A DNA stretch of 64,000 bases from the NCBI GenBank assembly GCA_035771175.1, contig CM069593.1, positions 22,718,456 through 22,782,455 on the forward strand, written 5' to 3'. Position 1 is the first letter of the stretch. Every line of letters begins with the position of its first letter. Source of the DNA: Paratinospora sagittata (taxonomy: Eukaryota; Streptophyta; Magnoliopsida; Ranunculales; Menispermaceae). Position numbers and translations under genes: made by a program. The notes under the pieces are model-generated. The model did no database searches and had not been told where the DNA came from. It worked only from the letters and a program-made list of their open reading frames with translations. This document shows, in pieces, positions 47,506-58,654 of the stretch.

Positions 47506-48778
47506 GCATGTGTATTGAAATGTATGTTGTAATTAGATGGGATTTAGGCCTATTGTCTATATGTAGGCTGATTTAAGGTTGATGTGTAATGTCTATGTGG
47601 TTGAACATAAGGATTGATGTATGTATGGGTATTGATGAATGTTTCAGGATCTTGATTTGGAAGACTCAGTTTGGTTATCGTGTGTGGTTAGATACTCTTT
47701 CGAGGCTTGGTTGTGAGTAGATTTCATTTATGTTTAAATCTTTTATGTCATCATATCACTTATATATATTGTATGTTGAAAGCATGAAATATGTTCTAAT
47801 GGTTTGAATGATGCATTGATTTAAGAAAACCTTATGACCTTGGTTTGGCTCATCTATCTGGCTAATAGGGAGACTTGACCTTTGTCATAGGAGGGTTTTA
47901 GAAAGGAAGTATTTGGGGATGGGAACGGCACGGTGAGATAAATGTGTACTAGTAACCCCAAATGAACATGATTGGGGATGGGAACGGTGCGGTGAAATAA
48001 ACGTACACTAGTAACCTCAATGCATGTGGAATGTGGATCCAAAACGAAAGGCTTTTACTTGCATTGAACTACATATCTGAATGCTCGATATTATATGTTA
48101 TGCTCTTAATCATTCTACACATTAGCATGCATACATGAATTATATTGATGAGTATTGATGGCATATCTGAATTTTATTCCCTGGGCACCGTTGGCTCATC
48201 CTCATTTCCTCTTTTCAGGTCCTTCTATTTAGGATAAGGACAAGGGAGTAGTCATCTGTTGAGGACCTTGCCGGCGTAGAGTTTAAGGCCTCAACGTGAG
48301 TTGGAGGCACTTTTGTTGAACTTGTTGTTATTTTGATGTAATCATGTTTTGAATTATGTAATTATAATACTTACCACATTTGTAGTATTGGTGAGTTGGG
48401 ACTCTGTTAGATAAACCATGTGGGCATATGACGGTTTTTTTTTTGTACCCATGGTTTTGGACCTTTATGTCTAATGTCCATCTTGATGGACTAGTGAGTT
48501 TATGGATTTATCTTGTCTTGGATTATTATTATGGTTGGTAGAATTATTTTTGTACCTTTTAGGTTATGATGTTGTTTGGGATAAGGCTAATAGGGTCTCA
48601 ACCACCTCACGTAGGTTGAGGGGCGTTGGAGATGCCTACGTCGGGCATTCAGCACGCTGTCCCTTATAGGGCCGGTGGTCCGGGGTGTGGGGTCGCCACA
48701 CTAAGGATATTGAAGTACACTCAAAGGCACACAAAGAGAACTTAAAATTTTTTCCCTGTCCTCTCTGACTCTTCAAAT

Positions 48779-49559
48779 GTTCGTTCCTAAAAATAATCTA
48801 CCGGTCGATGATCGATCGGTAATTTATATAATTGATCAGTCATTTTTTATAACCGATTTCTCACCTATCGGTATATTTATTAAATCGAAAGGTGATTTTT
48901 ATAACGGAATGGACACCGATCGATGACCATTCTTCCCTTTTGGAATTTTCTTTACCGGTGTTTGTTCGCTCAGTTAACTTTAGCCCCGACCGCGTGGTTA
49001 ATTTAGTTTAATATTTATAATTTCGAATGCTTTTGAATCAATTACCTATAGGTATCTTATTCAACCGCTTGATGGTTTTTATTACCGATTAGACACCGAT
49101 CAGTGACCATTCTTTCCACACGATTAATTGCATATTTGAATTTTCATTTTCCCGCACTTTTGAGCGCCGTAACTTTTCGGTTGATTTTATTACCCGATCG
49201 GTTGATTTTGTTCACCGGTTGGTTTTCGATCAGTTTTACTTTATTTCCCAATCAGTGTTTTCTTTATTTACCATTCGGTGATTTTATTGCATGAACCGTT
49301 ATGTTTCTTAATGTGTCTTTGTTTTTCACCAATCGGTTTTCGATCGGTTTTAATTTTTTTACCGATCAGTATTTTATTTATTTACCGTTCTATGATTTCA
49401 TTACCTGAACTGTTATGTTTCTTAATGAGTCCTTGTTTTTCACCGATTGATTTTCGATCGGTTTTAATTTTTTTACCGATTGGTATTGTATTTATTTACC
49501 ATTCGATGATATCATTAGCTGAACCGTTATGTTTCTTAATGAGTCTTTGTTTTTTGTAG
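48779..49559 (+). other. Motif-rich first intron of the MULE gene
   Basis: After the resumed exon (48706-48778, read FPRILKYTQRHTKRT across the LTR, then TAA at 48743) comes noncoding DNA full of decayed ACCGATCGGT sites and a repeated block GTTTTCGATCGGTTTTAATTTTTTTACC (three units near 49200-49500). It ends with the acceptor TTTTTTGTAG before 49560. Confidence 0.6.
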
Positions 49560-50000
49560 ATGTACAAGGGCTCTTTGTTTAATGATGATGATCGACAACA
49601 AGACGTCATTAAGGAACTAGACATTGAAAATGAAGATGAAGTTGAAGATGAAGAAGGGGAGGAGCAGAAGGAATATGGAGAGGGGGCAGATTCTAATATT
49701 GCCCCGGAAAATATTGCGAAAAAGCAACAGGATGTTGCTACAGAAGAAGAACCGCCCCAGGCAAGTAGGGAGCCTGGAGTGTCAACCACAACTGTTCATC
49801 CTAAGGCTTTCGATAAACTAGCCAATGCGATTAAAGTTATGAGTCGTGCCATCCTTGTTATGGCGGACAACCTAAAGGATGTGAAAAATTTACTGCAACA
49901 TTTGGTCCAAAATTTTTCCAACAGACGTCCTTATACAGGGGAGCATTCGTACTACCGCGTTTTCTCTACCCCTCGAGCAACTCATGGAGTTACTACGGCG
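49560..50000 (+). pseudogene. Acidic coiled exon of the MULE gene
   Basis: 441 bp, phase 0 at both borders (acceptor TTTGTAG, donor GTATAA). It encodes MYKGSLFNDDDRQQDV, a Glu/Asp-rich stretch (ENEDEVEDEEGEE), a Pro/Thr linker and an amphipathic FDKLANAIKVMSRAILVMAD helix that may be a coiled coil. It is fully open. The next small exon (50475-50525, 17 codons, EPMDVDAN then a TAG) is also phase 0. No enzymatic motif is seen. Confidence 0.6.
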
Positions 50001-50474
50001 GTATAATTTTTTCTCATCTCGGTTAATTCTTAATTATCGATCTTGGTCTTTTTACCGTCAATAAACCGATCCGTTAACCAGTCTTTTATCGATAAATATT
50101 CTTACCAATCGGTGAACAAAAAATTACCGATCGGGGTTTTTTTACTGTTAGTAAACCGATCGGTTAACCAGTTTTTTATCGATAAATATTCTAACCCATC
50201 GGTTAACAAAAATTTACCGATTGGGGTCTTTATACCGTCATTATTTTACCGCCAATAAACCGATCGATTAACCAGTTTTTTATCAATAAATATTATATCC
50301 CATCGGTTAACAAAAATTTACTGATCAAGGTCTTTTTACCGTCAGTAATCGATCGGTTAACCAGTTTTTTATCGATAAAAATTGGGCCGATCGGTTAACA
50401 AAATTTACTAATCGGTTAACTATTTATTATTTCGTATTTTCATTACTGATATCCATACTTTTCCAATACTTTAG
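50001..50474. repeat. Intron of four tandem motif units
   Basis: Repeats of about 90 bp with AAACCGATCGGTTAACCAGTTTTTTATCGATAAATATT and AACAAAAATTTACCGATTGGGGT blocks. Each unit carries two palindrome-type sites in varying decay. It is noncoding. Confidence 0.7.
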
Positions 50475-50753
50475 GAACCAATGGACGTAGATGCTAACTA
50501 GTTCAGTGAAAATATAATTTTTGAGGTAGCGCGAGGACAGGTGTGTTAGATAGGGTTCCACATCGGCAACATGTGTCTATTATTAATGATACCCATTTTA
50601 TGCATATGTACCACTGTTGATTCTTTAGAAGTTAAACTAGTGCCATTTGTTACATGCGTGAAATCTGTAGTATATTATTTCAGGTAGAGGACGAGGCCAA
50701 TAGACATTGAAGGATTTGTATTGACATTAGGTTTACTTTACATAATGATTAAT

Positions 50754-53343
50754 TGTCACGACGCCCCTGAAGTAGGCTGACATCATGACCGGCACAGTGT
50801 ACTATATACTGTAGATACCCATATATAGTATACAATACATTGTCAGCCTCAACGGACATTCACAATAATTCCCAACTTTTTTAGAAATTTTGACAGCATC
50901 TCCCCATAAAATGGACATTTCACACTTTTCCCTAATAATTCACAAATCAAATCAAATATATATATAGATAATCATCTCATTCATTCCGTTCATTCCACAA
51001 ATTAAATTCTCACATGATAGATATGTACGATCATCCCATTCCATCATCACAAGCATTGTATAACTAAAGTATTTAACTATAATCCACATTACCACACAAC
51101 CCATCTAGGTGATATTATATATATAGTATGTGATAATTATACATATCAAAATAAAAAAATATAACCCATTTCCTCCAAGCATACATACATATACCAGATG
51201 AATGCAATCACGTGATTATCACTCACAGGTTTTTCCTTTTCCCTTCGACTCGGTACCTGAAATATTGGAGGAAATGGAGTGAGCAATCAACAAGCTCAGT
51301 GAATATATCTCTTGGTATGGCAATCATATGCATTTAGGGAAACATGACATTTAAAATCATTTAAAACAATTATTAAACACATGCATCATTCAACAAATAT
51401 ATCATACATGTCAACAACATAGATTTCATGATTTTTCAAGAAAACAATGCATCTTTTTCAACTAAAACCACAATCTCTCTCCTTCTCGTAATGGAGCGGG
51501 TAAGAACTCCTTATTATGCACCGATAAGGAGCCTACGCTCGGACCTCACATTACTCAATTCACAGTCATTTCAAAGATCTAAAATCCTTGTTAGGACAGG
51601 CCTACTGACGATGAGGTTACGCATAACACTCATCCAGGTCTAATTCCTAACGAAATGACAACATATGCGATCTGCCTTCGCACGTCTCGCATACTCCAAA
51701 TACCAAATTCATTTTAAATGATCAATAAAATACAATGCATTTACGTATATAACATGTTTATAGTTAAACATTTCATATAAATAAAATGTCATACAAGAAC
51801 CAAAATCAAGAAAATATACTCACAGTACAAGACTTTTCAACTTAAATACAATCACCGTCGCTTTCGAGTCCAGTTCCAATTTAAATCCAACTATCTCAAC
51901 CTGTCACAACCACTCCATAATTCAATTTCATTTATTCATATCTATTTACATATTTAATTTCTCAACTCACTTCAAATCACTAATAATAAAGATCAACCTG
52001 AAAAATCTTATACACATTCTGTGAATTTAGATTCCAACTCAATTTATGACTCATAAGCAGTTGAAGAAACTACTATCTCATTTTTGTAGTCAATCTAGAT
52101 ATTTCCACAAGAAAGAACAGTGAAAATAGATTTCCAATTCATATTTTCACTAATTCTTAGTTTTATTTTTCTACTGAAACATATATCAATTTTATTAAAA
52201 ATATAGTACATTCTAAAAATTATTCTGTCCACATCGACACGTGTAAAATCAGTCATACTACAATTCTACTACCTTCAACAGGTATTTTACTAAGATTTTA
52301 CACGTTCGCGAAGGTCACGAAAGTAAATTTTACTCACCAAAACCATATATTTAGTTACTAAAAATATTAAATCATATCCAAAAATCACAATCTTAGTATC
52401 GAAATGTCCGAAATTCAGTTCTCTAGGATTCTATGATCTCAAACCGGAGTTTCTTTAGATTCCAATTCCATTTTATTCACTAGATATAATCACCAAACTA
52501 TTCACAATATTGTTCACATTTCTATTCATTGGAAACATGTAAATTTTTACTAAAATTGTCAAACGGTCTCCAAAAATCATGAAATTAGCATCGATGGACT
52601 CACAACAGTTCATTCTACCATTCTATAGCCTTAAACTGGAGTTTCATCGGGTTTTAATATGATTCAAAAGGTCTCCAATATAAACTCTAACTTCCAACAG
52701 CCATAAAAACTTCAAATGAACAAATAAATGAAATCTAACCACATATTCGGAGATTCTATAGTCCAGGGAGTGTTTTTCCACCTTTTGAACAAATTTTCAT
52801 TCAAGTTGGATAAAAGCCCCGATTTTGAAAATACCATAAAACGGCTCCCATAGCTAAAATTACTCCGCTAGAATCGTCATACACTAGTTAAAGATCAATT
52901 TCACGACGAAAAATAGCAAAAATAGCTTATCGGCACGTCAAATTTGGCCGCGAATCCGTCGTTTCCCCTTCGTTCTTTCCTTTCTCTTTCTCTTTCTTTT
53001 CTTTCTTTCTTTTTGTCCTCGGCAACTTCTTTTTTCTTTTGTTTTTGTATTTTATTTTATTTTCATACGAGTACTGTTCACGATACTATTCCATGTCCAT
53101 AAATGAACAGTCATTTATTTTTTTATTTTTTATTTTTTTCTTCTTCTTCACTCAATTCACATGAGGAATACACATATTATAAATCGATTTCTATTTAAAA
53201 TCACAATCCGGACTCACTTTTGACATTTTCAAGTTCATTTGTCACATGTACACATGACTTTAAAGGTACTTATATGTGTATTATACTCTTCAGTGTACGT
53301 ATAAGTCAACCAAATATATTGATTAAAAGCACAGGGTGTTACA
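50754..53343 (-). mobile_element. Solo LTR (2590 bp), TSD TTAAT, in a MULE intron
   Basis: TGTCACGACGCCCCTG at the left and CACAGGGTGTTACA at the right, with perfect TTAAT duplications (50749-50753 and 53344-53348). The inverted orientation is chosen because TGTAACACCC is the usual start and GTCGTGACA the usual end of such LTRs. It lacks the ACCGATCGGT motif that surrounds it. It is a different family from the TGTGACGCC LTRs. No long ORF is seen. Confidence 0.88.
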
Positions 53344-53433
53344 TTAATTTTGCCAATTTTTAGGATGACTTTGAACTAAGATTGATAATTATACTAACCA
53401 CTAGATTTTTTTTCTTATTTTATTGTTAAGCAG

Positions 53434-56429
53434 GAAAACATCGACAATGTCCTCTCAATGCTTGCCGAGGTTGGTACAATGGCTCATTCTCCACCTCCTC
53501 CCTCGCAGGTAAAAGAATTTAATTATAATCGGTAAGTCAATTTTATCGATCAGTAAAACGACTTTATCTATCTATCGGTAAAGACATACCAGTCAGTAAA
53601 TATATTTAACTGATCGGAATACAATATTACCAATCGGTATATATATTTACCTATCGGTATCTTATTCTTTCACAATTGCTGATTTTATTTTTTTGGTAAT
53701 TTTCTCTAATTGCCACTGTTTTGTGTGCGCCCAACCTCCGAGAATGCTCCTTCCGCCCCTCCACCCCTCCCCCCAAGTAAAATAATTTTATTTTGATCGT
53801 AACACTTAGAAATTTTTCCTATAAAATTGATTACCGATCGGTAAAACTATTAATCGATCGGTTAACATATATACCGATCGGTTAACCCTCTTTTTCTTGC
53901 ACCAACGGTGATTTTCTTTTCCGATAAATTTCTCTAATTCTTCTTGTTCTACGTGCAGCCAACCACCGAGAGGAGAACCAATGATGCTCCCTCCGCCCCT
54001 CCACCTCCTCCCTCCCAGGTAAAATAATTATTTTTTTATCGCAACACTTGAAAATATTTCCTGAAAAATTGATAACCAATCAGGAAACATATTAACTGAT
54101 CGGTTAACCTATTTTACTGATCGGTGTCTATTTCTTGCACCAGCGATGATTTTCATTTTTAATTAATTTCTCTAAATCTCCTTCTCTGCTTGCTGCCAAC
54201 CACCGAAAGGAGAACTGAAAAGGCTCCCTCCGCCCCCTCCAACTCTTCCCTCCCAGGTAAAATAATTTGTTTCTTTTATCTCAACACTTGGAAATTTTTC
54301 CTAAAAAATCGATAACTGATCGGTAAACATATATACCTATACCGATCGGTTAACCTATTTTACCGATCTGTGTCTATTTCCTTCACAAGCGGTGATTTTC
54401 TTTTTTCAAAAATTTCTCTAATTTTTCTTGTTCTGGGTGCAACCAACCAACAAGAGGAGGACCGATGAGGCTCCCTCCGCCCCTCCACCTCCTCCCTCCC
54501 AGGTAAAATAATTTTTTTTATCGCAACACTTGGGAATTTATCCTGATTATCGATAACCGATCAGTAAAATATTAACCGATCGGTAAACATATATACCGAT
54601 CGGTTGACCTATTTTACCAATCGGTGTCTATTTCTTGCACCAGCGGTGATTTTTTTGTTTAATTAATTTCTCTAAATGTTCTTCTTTTGCTTGCAGCCAA
54701 CCACTAAGAGGAGGACTGACTACGCTCCTTCCGCCCCTCTACCTCCTCCACCTCCTCCGTCTAAGGTAAAATATTTTATTTTATTTTTTATCGCAACACT
54801 TAGAAATTTTTCCTGAAAGTTCGATAACCGATCAGTTAACCTATTTTACCAATCGATGTCTATTTCTTGCACCAGCGATGATTTTCTTTTTTTACTTAAT
54901 TTCTCTAAATCTTCTTCTTCTGCTTGCAGCCAACCAACGAAAGGAGGACTGAAGAGGCTCCCTCCGCCCCTCCACCTCCTCCCACCCACGTAAAATAATT
55001 TGTTTTTTTATGGAAACACTTGAAAATTTTTCCAAAAAAATCAATAACCGATCGGTAAACATATATATCGATCGGTTAACCTATTTTACCGATTGGTGTC
55101 TATTTCTTTCACAAGCGGTGATTTTTTTTTCATAAAATTTTCTAATTCTTCTTATTCTGCTTGTAGCCAACCACCGAGAGGAGGACCGATGAGGCTCCTT
55201 CCGCCCCTCCACCTCCTCCCACCAAGGTAAAATATATATATATTTTTTTTATCTCAACACTTGGAAATTTTTCCTGAAATCAATAGCCGATCGGTAAACA
55301 TATATACCGGTCGTTAACCTATTTTACTGATTTGTGTCTATTTCTTTCACAAGCGGTGATTTTCTTTTTTCATAAATTTCTCTAATTCTTCTTGTTTTGC
55401 TTGCAGCCAACCACCGAGAGAAGGATCGATAAGGCTCCCTCTGCCCCTCCACCTCCTCCCACCAAGGTGAAATATTTTATTTTTTTTATCTCAACACTTG
55501 GAAATTTTTCCTGAAATCAATAACCGATCGGTAAACATATATACCGGTCGGTTAACCTATTTTACCAATCGGTGTCTATTTCTTTCACCAACTGTGATTT
55601 TCTTTTTTGATAAATTTTTCTAATGCTTCTTGTTCTGCGTGCAGCCAACCACCAAGAGGATGACCAATGAGGCTCCCTCCTCCCCTCCACCTCCTCCCTC
55701 CCAGGTAAAATAATTTAATTTTTTTATTGCAACACTTGGGAATTTTTCCTAATTATCGATAACTGATCGGTAAAAATATTAATCGATCGGTTAACCTATT
55801 TTACCGATCAGTGTCTATTTCTTGCACCAGCGGTAATTTTCATTTTTAATTAATTTCTCTAAATCTTCTTCTTCTGCTTGCAGCCAACCTTCGAGAGGAG
55901 GCTCCCTCCGCCCCTCTACCTCCTACACCTCCTCCTCCCTCCAAGGTTAAATATATATATATATATATATATTTATCTCAACACTTGGAAATTTTTCCTG
56001 AAATCAATAACCGATCGGTTAACTTATTTTCCGATCGGTGTCTATTTTTTTGACCAGCGATGATTTTTTTTGATAAATTTCTCTAATTCTTCTTGTTCTG
56101 CGTGTAGCCAACCACCGAGAGGAGGACCAATGAGGCTCCCTCCGCCCCTCCACCTCCTCTCTCCAAGGTAAAATAATTTTTTTTTATCACAACACTTGGG
56201 AATTTTTCTTGAAAAATTGATAACCGATCAGTAAACATTTTAACCGATCGATAAACATATATACCGATCAGTTAACCTATTTAACCGATCGATGTTTATT
56301 TCTTGCACCAGCGGTGATTTTCTTTTTTGATTAATTTCTTTAATTCTTCTTCTTCTGGGTGCACAACCAACCTCATGACCTGCGATGAGTGCTGATGTTC
56401 CTTCCTCCACACCACTTCCTCCCCCTCAA
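53434..56429 (+). repeat. Tandem array of 13 proline-rich micro-exons with motif-bearing introns
   Basis: The repeat unit of about 225-300 bp is an intron plus an exon of about 60 bp. Exon starts: 53434, 53731, 53959, 54196, 54443, 54697, 54930, 55167, 55407, 55645, 55884, 56108, 56366. The consensus exon encodes PTTERRTDEAPSAPPPPPSQ, exactly 20 codons, with phase-0 borders (TTGCAG acceptor, GTAAAATAA donor). Each intron has up to three ACCGATCGGT-type sites and a TTGCACCAGCGGTGATTTTC block. Units 2, 4 and 5 have mutated acceptors. Unit 4 has an extra C. Unit 11 lost 8 bases and the frame. The first unit differs (ENIDNVLSMLAEVG start) and may be the founder edge. The array would add a proline-rich linker of variable length. 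Confidence 0.88.
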
Positions 56430-56721
56430 GTAAACTAATTTGATTTCCTTCGTAACTTATAGTTCATAGAGAATATTCTCGATCAATATTATTTATCGAT
56501 CGGTAATCTTATTTACCGATTTTTGAACATGTTTACCGATTAGTTTATAAGTTTACAGATCAGTAATATTAGTTATCATTCGGTGAAATTACTTACCAAT
56601 TGGTATATCATTTTACTTGTCGGTAATATTTGTTACTGTTTTACCCGTGTCTTTACTTATCAAATTTTGACATTTTCTTTGTAATATTTGCATGGTGATA
56701 TGGTGATATTGTTGCATGCAG

Positions 56722-57175
56722 CAAAAAGGCAAAACTCTCAAATTTAAGAGTCCAATGGACCCCGCGCATCTCATGAGGTCTCGTGGGCAACCCGATTTAG
56801 AAATGACTTCACTTTCGAAAGAATCTAAAAGAAAGAGAAGTGATCGGGAGGATTCAACATTAACTTCTCTTCTGAAAGAACCTAAAAAAAAGAGAAGTGA
56901 TGGGGATTTTTTGCCTGCGAGACCAAAGAAAACCATGAGATCCGTGATCAATGAAGAATTGTTGGAGACTTCAATTAAGGAGAGGATTGATCAAGTTAAT
57001 GCCTCCGTCAAACCCTCATCCAAAGGCATTGATGAATTGGTGAACTTCTTGTGGGGGTTGCCAAAAGAGGCAGATCATGTGGTTGTATGCTCGATTGGGG
57101 TAACAAGATCACCGTAGGGCAAATTAGGTGCTTAAAACCACCAGAGTGGTTGAAGGACCTAGTCAATAATTTCAA
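56722..57175 (+). pseudogene. NLS-like repeat exon and start of the Ulp1 domain
   Basis: After acceptor TTGCATGCAG the frame reads QKGKTLKFKSP. Two copies of a basic unit follow (SLSKESKRKRSD and SLLKEPKKKRSD), likely nuclear-localisation signals. Then comes the Ulp1 start, VGQIRCLKPPEWLKDLVNN, matching the G-x-I-x3-L-x-CL-x-P-x2-WL-x-D-x-VIN pattern. A 1-bp deletion near 57090 separates the two frames. Confidence 0.7.
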
Positions 57176-57249
57176 GTGTTATACTAATATATTTATTCAC
57201 TTACTTGCGTGTGGGATACTAAATAATTTTTCATTTTATTTAATGCAGA

Positions 57250-57946
57250 TAATCGACAACATTGCCACTACACTTGAGTAGATGGCTCAAGTGAAGACTG
57301 TGCGAGTTCTAAATATTACTTTTGTTGTGAGTATATCATTTAAACTAAAGACCTTTTCACTTACTGTATAGCAAATACACGATTAATTGTCTGAAATATG
57401 ATGCAGCATGCTCTGCACAGCGAATGTGATAAGTTTAAGAAGTTTTTATCAGATAGCAATGGCGTATATTTGGTGAATAAGGCGGATCAATTAGCCATCT
57501 TTCTGGCCACGAGTGACTCTTGTCTCGGTAGTGTGGGGCAATTGGCACGAGGCAAGGGTTGTTCTACTAATCTTGTACCTTTGTATCAGCCTTCGTAGCA
57601 ACATTGAGCCCTTGCTGTTTTACTTACGAACAAATGGCATGTCCTGTTGCTTGACTCTCTGAACAAGGATTGCATCGACCGGTACGCAGCAGATGCTGAG
57701 GTGCTAGCAGATTATCTTCCTCACCTAGTACAGTACGTAGGAATTACCAAGGATGATGGCATGCTTCCGTTGGAGATCACAGTGCAGAAGGATTTTCCAG
57801 TGCAGAATTCAAAGTACATTGAATGTTTTTTTTCTGGCAAACCATTGTCCTTTGGAGCAACCGAGGATGACTGTAAAAGATACAAGATGAAATTTTTGTA
57901 CCAACTAATCCATTGTAATAATTTAAAATTTGGTCGAGTTTTATAA
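57250..57946 (+). pseudogene. Ulp1/C48 protease C-terminal exons
   Basis: Exon 57250-57326 continues IIDNIATTLE, then a TAG. Exon 57407-57946 encodes FLATSDSCLGSVGQLARGKG, a QH dipeptide followed by TGA (relatives have catalytic His-Trp; TGG to TGA), NKWHVLLLDSL (catalytic Asp position) and PLEITVQKDFPVQNSKYIECF to a TAA at 57944. In C48 proteases a DCGVF block with the catalytic Cys precedes KYIEC. Here it is missing, so the site is disrupted. In relatives the enzyme would cleave SUMO-like conjugates in the nucleus. Confidence 0.75.
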
Positions 57947-58654
57947 AATGTTATTTTGTTAATGTTAGTTTTGAGTCTTAACGTAAGTTTATAAAATGTG
58001 ATTTTTTCCTTTCTCAGTTCATTATTAGTGTTCGCTTGGTACTAAATTTCTATCGGTCAACGATTTATGTAGTATAGGTTCTTACCGATCGGTATAAGTT
58101 ATTACCGATCAGTTAACAATTTTACTGATCGGTTAATTAGCGGTCCACAGTAAATTTCTTAACCGATCGATCAACGATCCATGTGTTTAGAACTAACCGA
58201 TCAGTGTAGGTTCTTACCGATCGGTTAACAATCATACTGATCGGTTAATTAATGATCCCCACTAAATTTCTTAACCAATCGGTCAACGATCCATGTTCTA
58301 AAAACTAACCGATCGGTTAATAATAATATTGATCGGTTAATTAATGATTTCCACTAAATTTCTTAACCGATCGGTATAGGTTCTTACCGATCGGTTAACA
58401 ATGATATTGATCGGTTAATTAGCGGTCCCCATTAAATCCCTAAAAGAATTACGAAATGGAAGATAAATATTAAAAAAAACAAAAAAAAAGAATGATCCTT
58501 GAAACTCACCTATAGATTAAGGTTCCTATTGGTCGGTTTAAAACTAACCGATCGGTATAGGTTCTTATCGATCGGTTAATAATCCTTCACCGTTGATTCC
58601 CCGATTGTTATTAAAAGTTCGGTCCCCGTATAGTAACCAATTATATATTTTTGT
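57947..58654. repeat. MULE 3' region, ACCGATCGGT repeat block
   Basis: Noncoding. Units of about 100 bp with TTCTTACCGATCGGTTAACAAT, then TTGATCGGTTAATTAGCGGTCC and CACTAAATTTCTTAACCGATC, are repeated about four times between 58060 and 58440. One unit is interrupted by an A-rich stretch (58440-58495). Confidence 0.75.

Larger units (their letters stand above)
41741..48700 (+). mobile_element. Solo LTR (about 2.37 kb net) in the DUF1985 exon, itself split
   Basis: TGTGACGCCCCAAAAATT at the left and GTGTGGGGTCGCCACA at the right, flanked by CCAAG (41736-41740) and CTAAG (48701-48705), a 5-bp duplication with one change. The host reading frame resumes right after it. Left part 41741-42916 and right part 47506-48700 together align along the full LTR family. 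The gap is filled by a younger truncated gypsy insertion (42917-47505). Confidence 0.85.
41049..57946 (+). pseudogene. MULE gene: DUF1985-like N-terminus + proline micro-exons + Ulp1/C48 protease
   Basis: Inferred exons: 41049-41740 continuing at 48706-48778 across a nested LTR; 49560-50000; 50475-50525; 13 micro-exons at 53434-56429; 56722-57175; 57250-57326; 57407-57946. Exon borders are GT-AG and, where checkable up to the Ulp1 exons, phase 0. The order is DUF1985/plant-mobile-like domain, acidic coiled segment, proline-rich repeat, Lys/Arg NLS-like repeats, then the Ulp1 domain that in relatives removes SUMO. Related genes occur in Kaonashi and VANDAL MULEs. Stops at 41082, 41310, 41616, 41628, 48743 and others, a 1-bp deletion near 57090 and a lost Cys block show it is dead. 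The joining of all exons in one transcript is an inference. Confidence 0.7.

Noticed and set aside
49278..49559. 93-codon ORF before the acidic exon
   Set aside because: Reads through ACCGATCGGT-type intron repeats; the repeat period produces a repetitive peptide without family features.
53434..56429. Simple coding minisatellite in one exon
   Set aside because: Each coding unit is bounded by its own splice acceptor and donor and separated by AT-rich intron-like sequence with stops in all frames.
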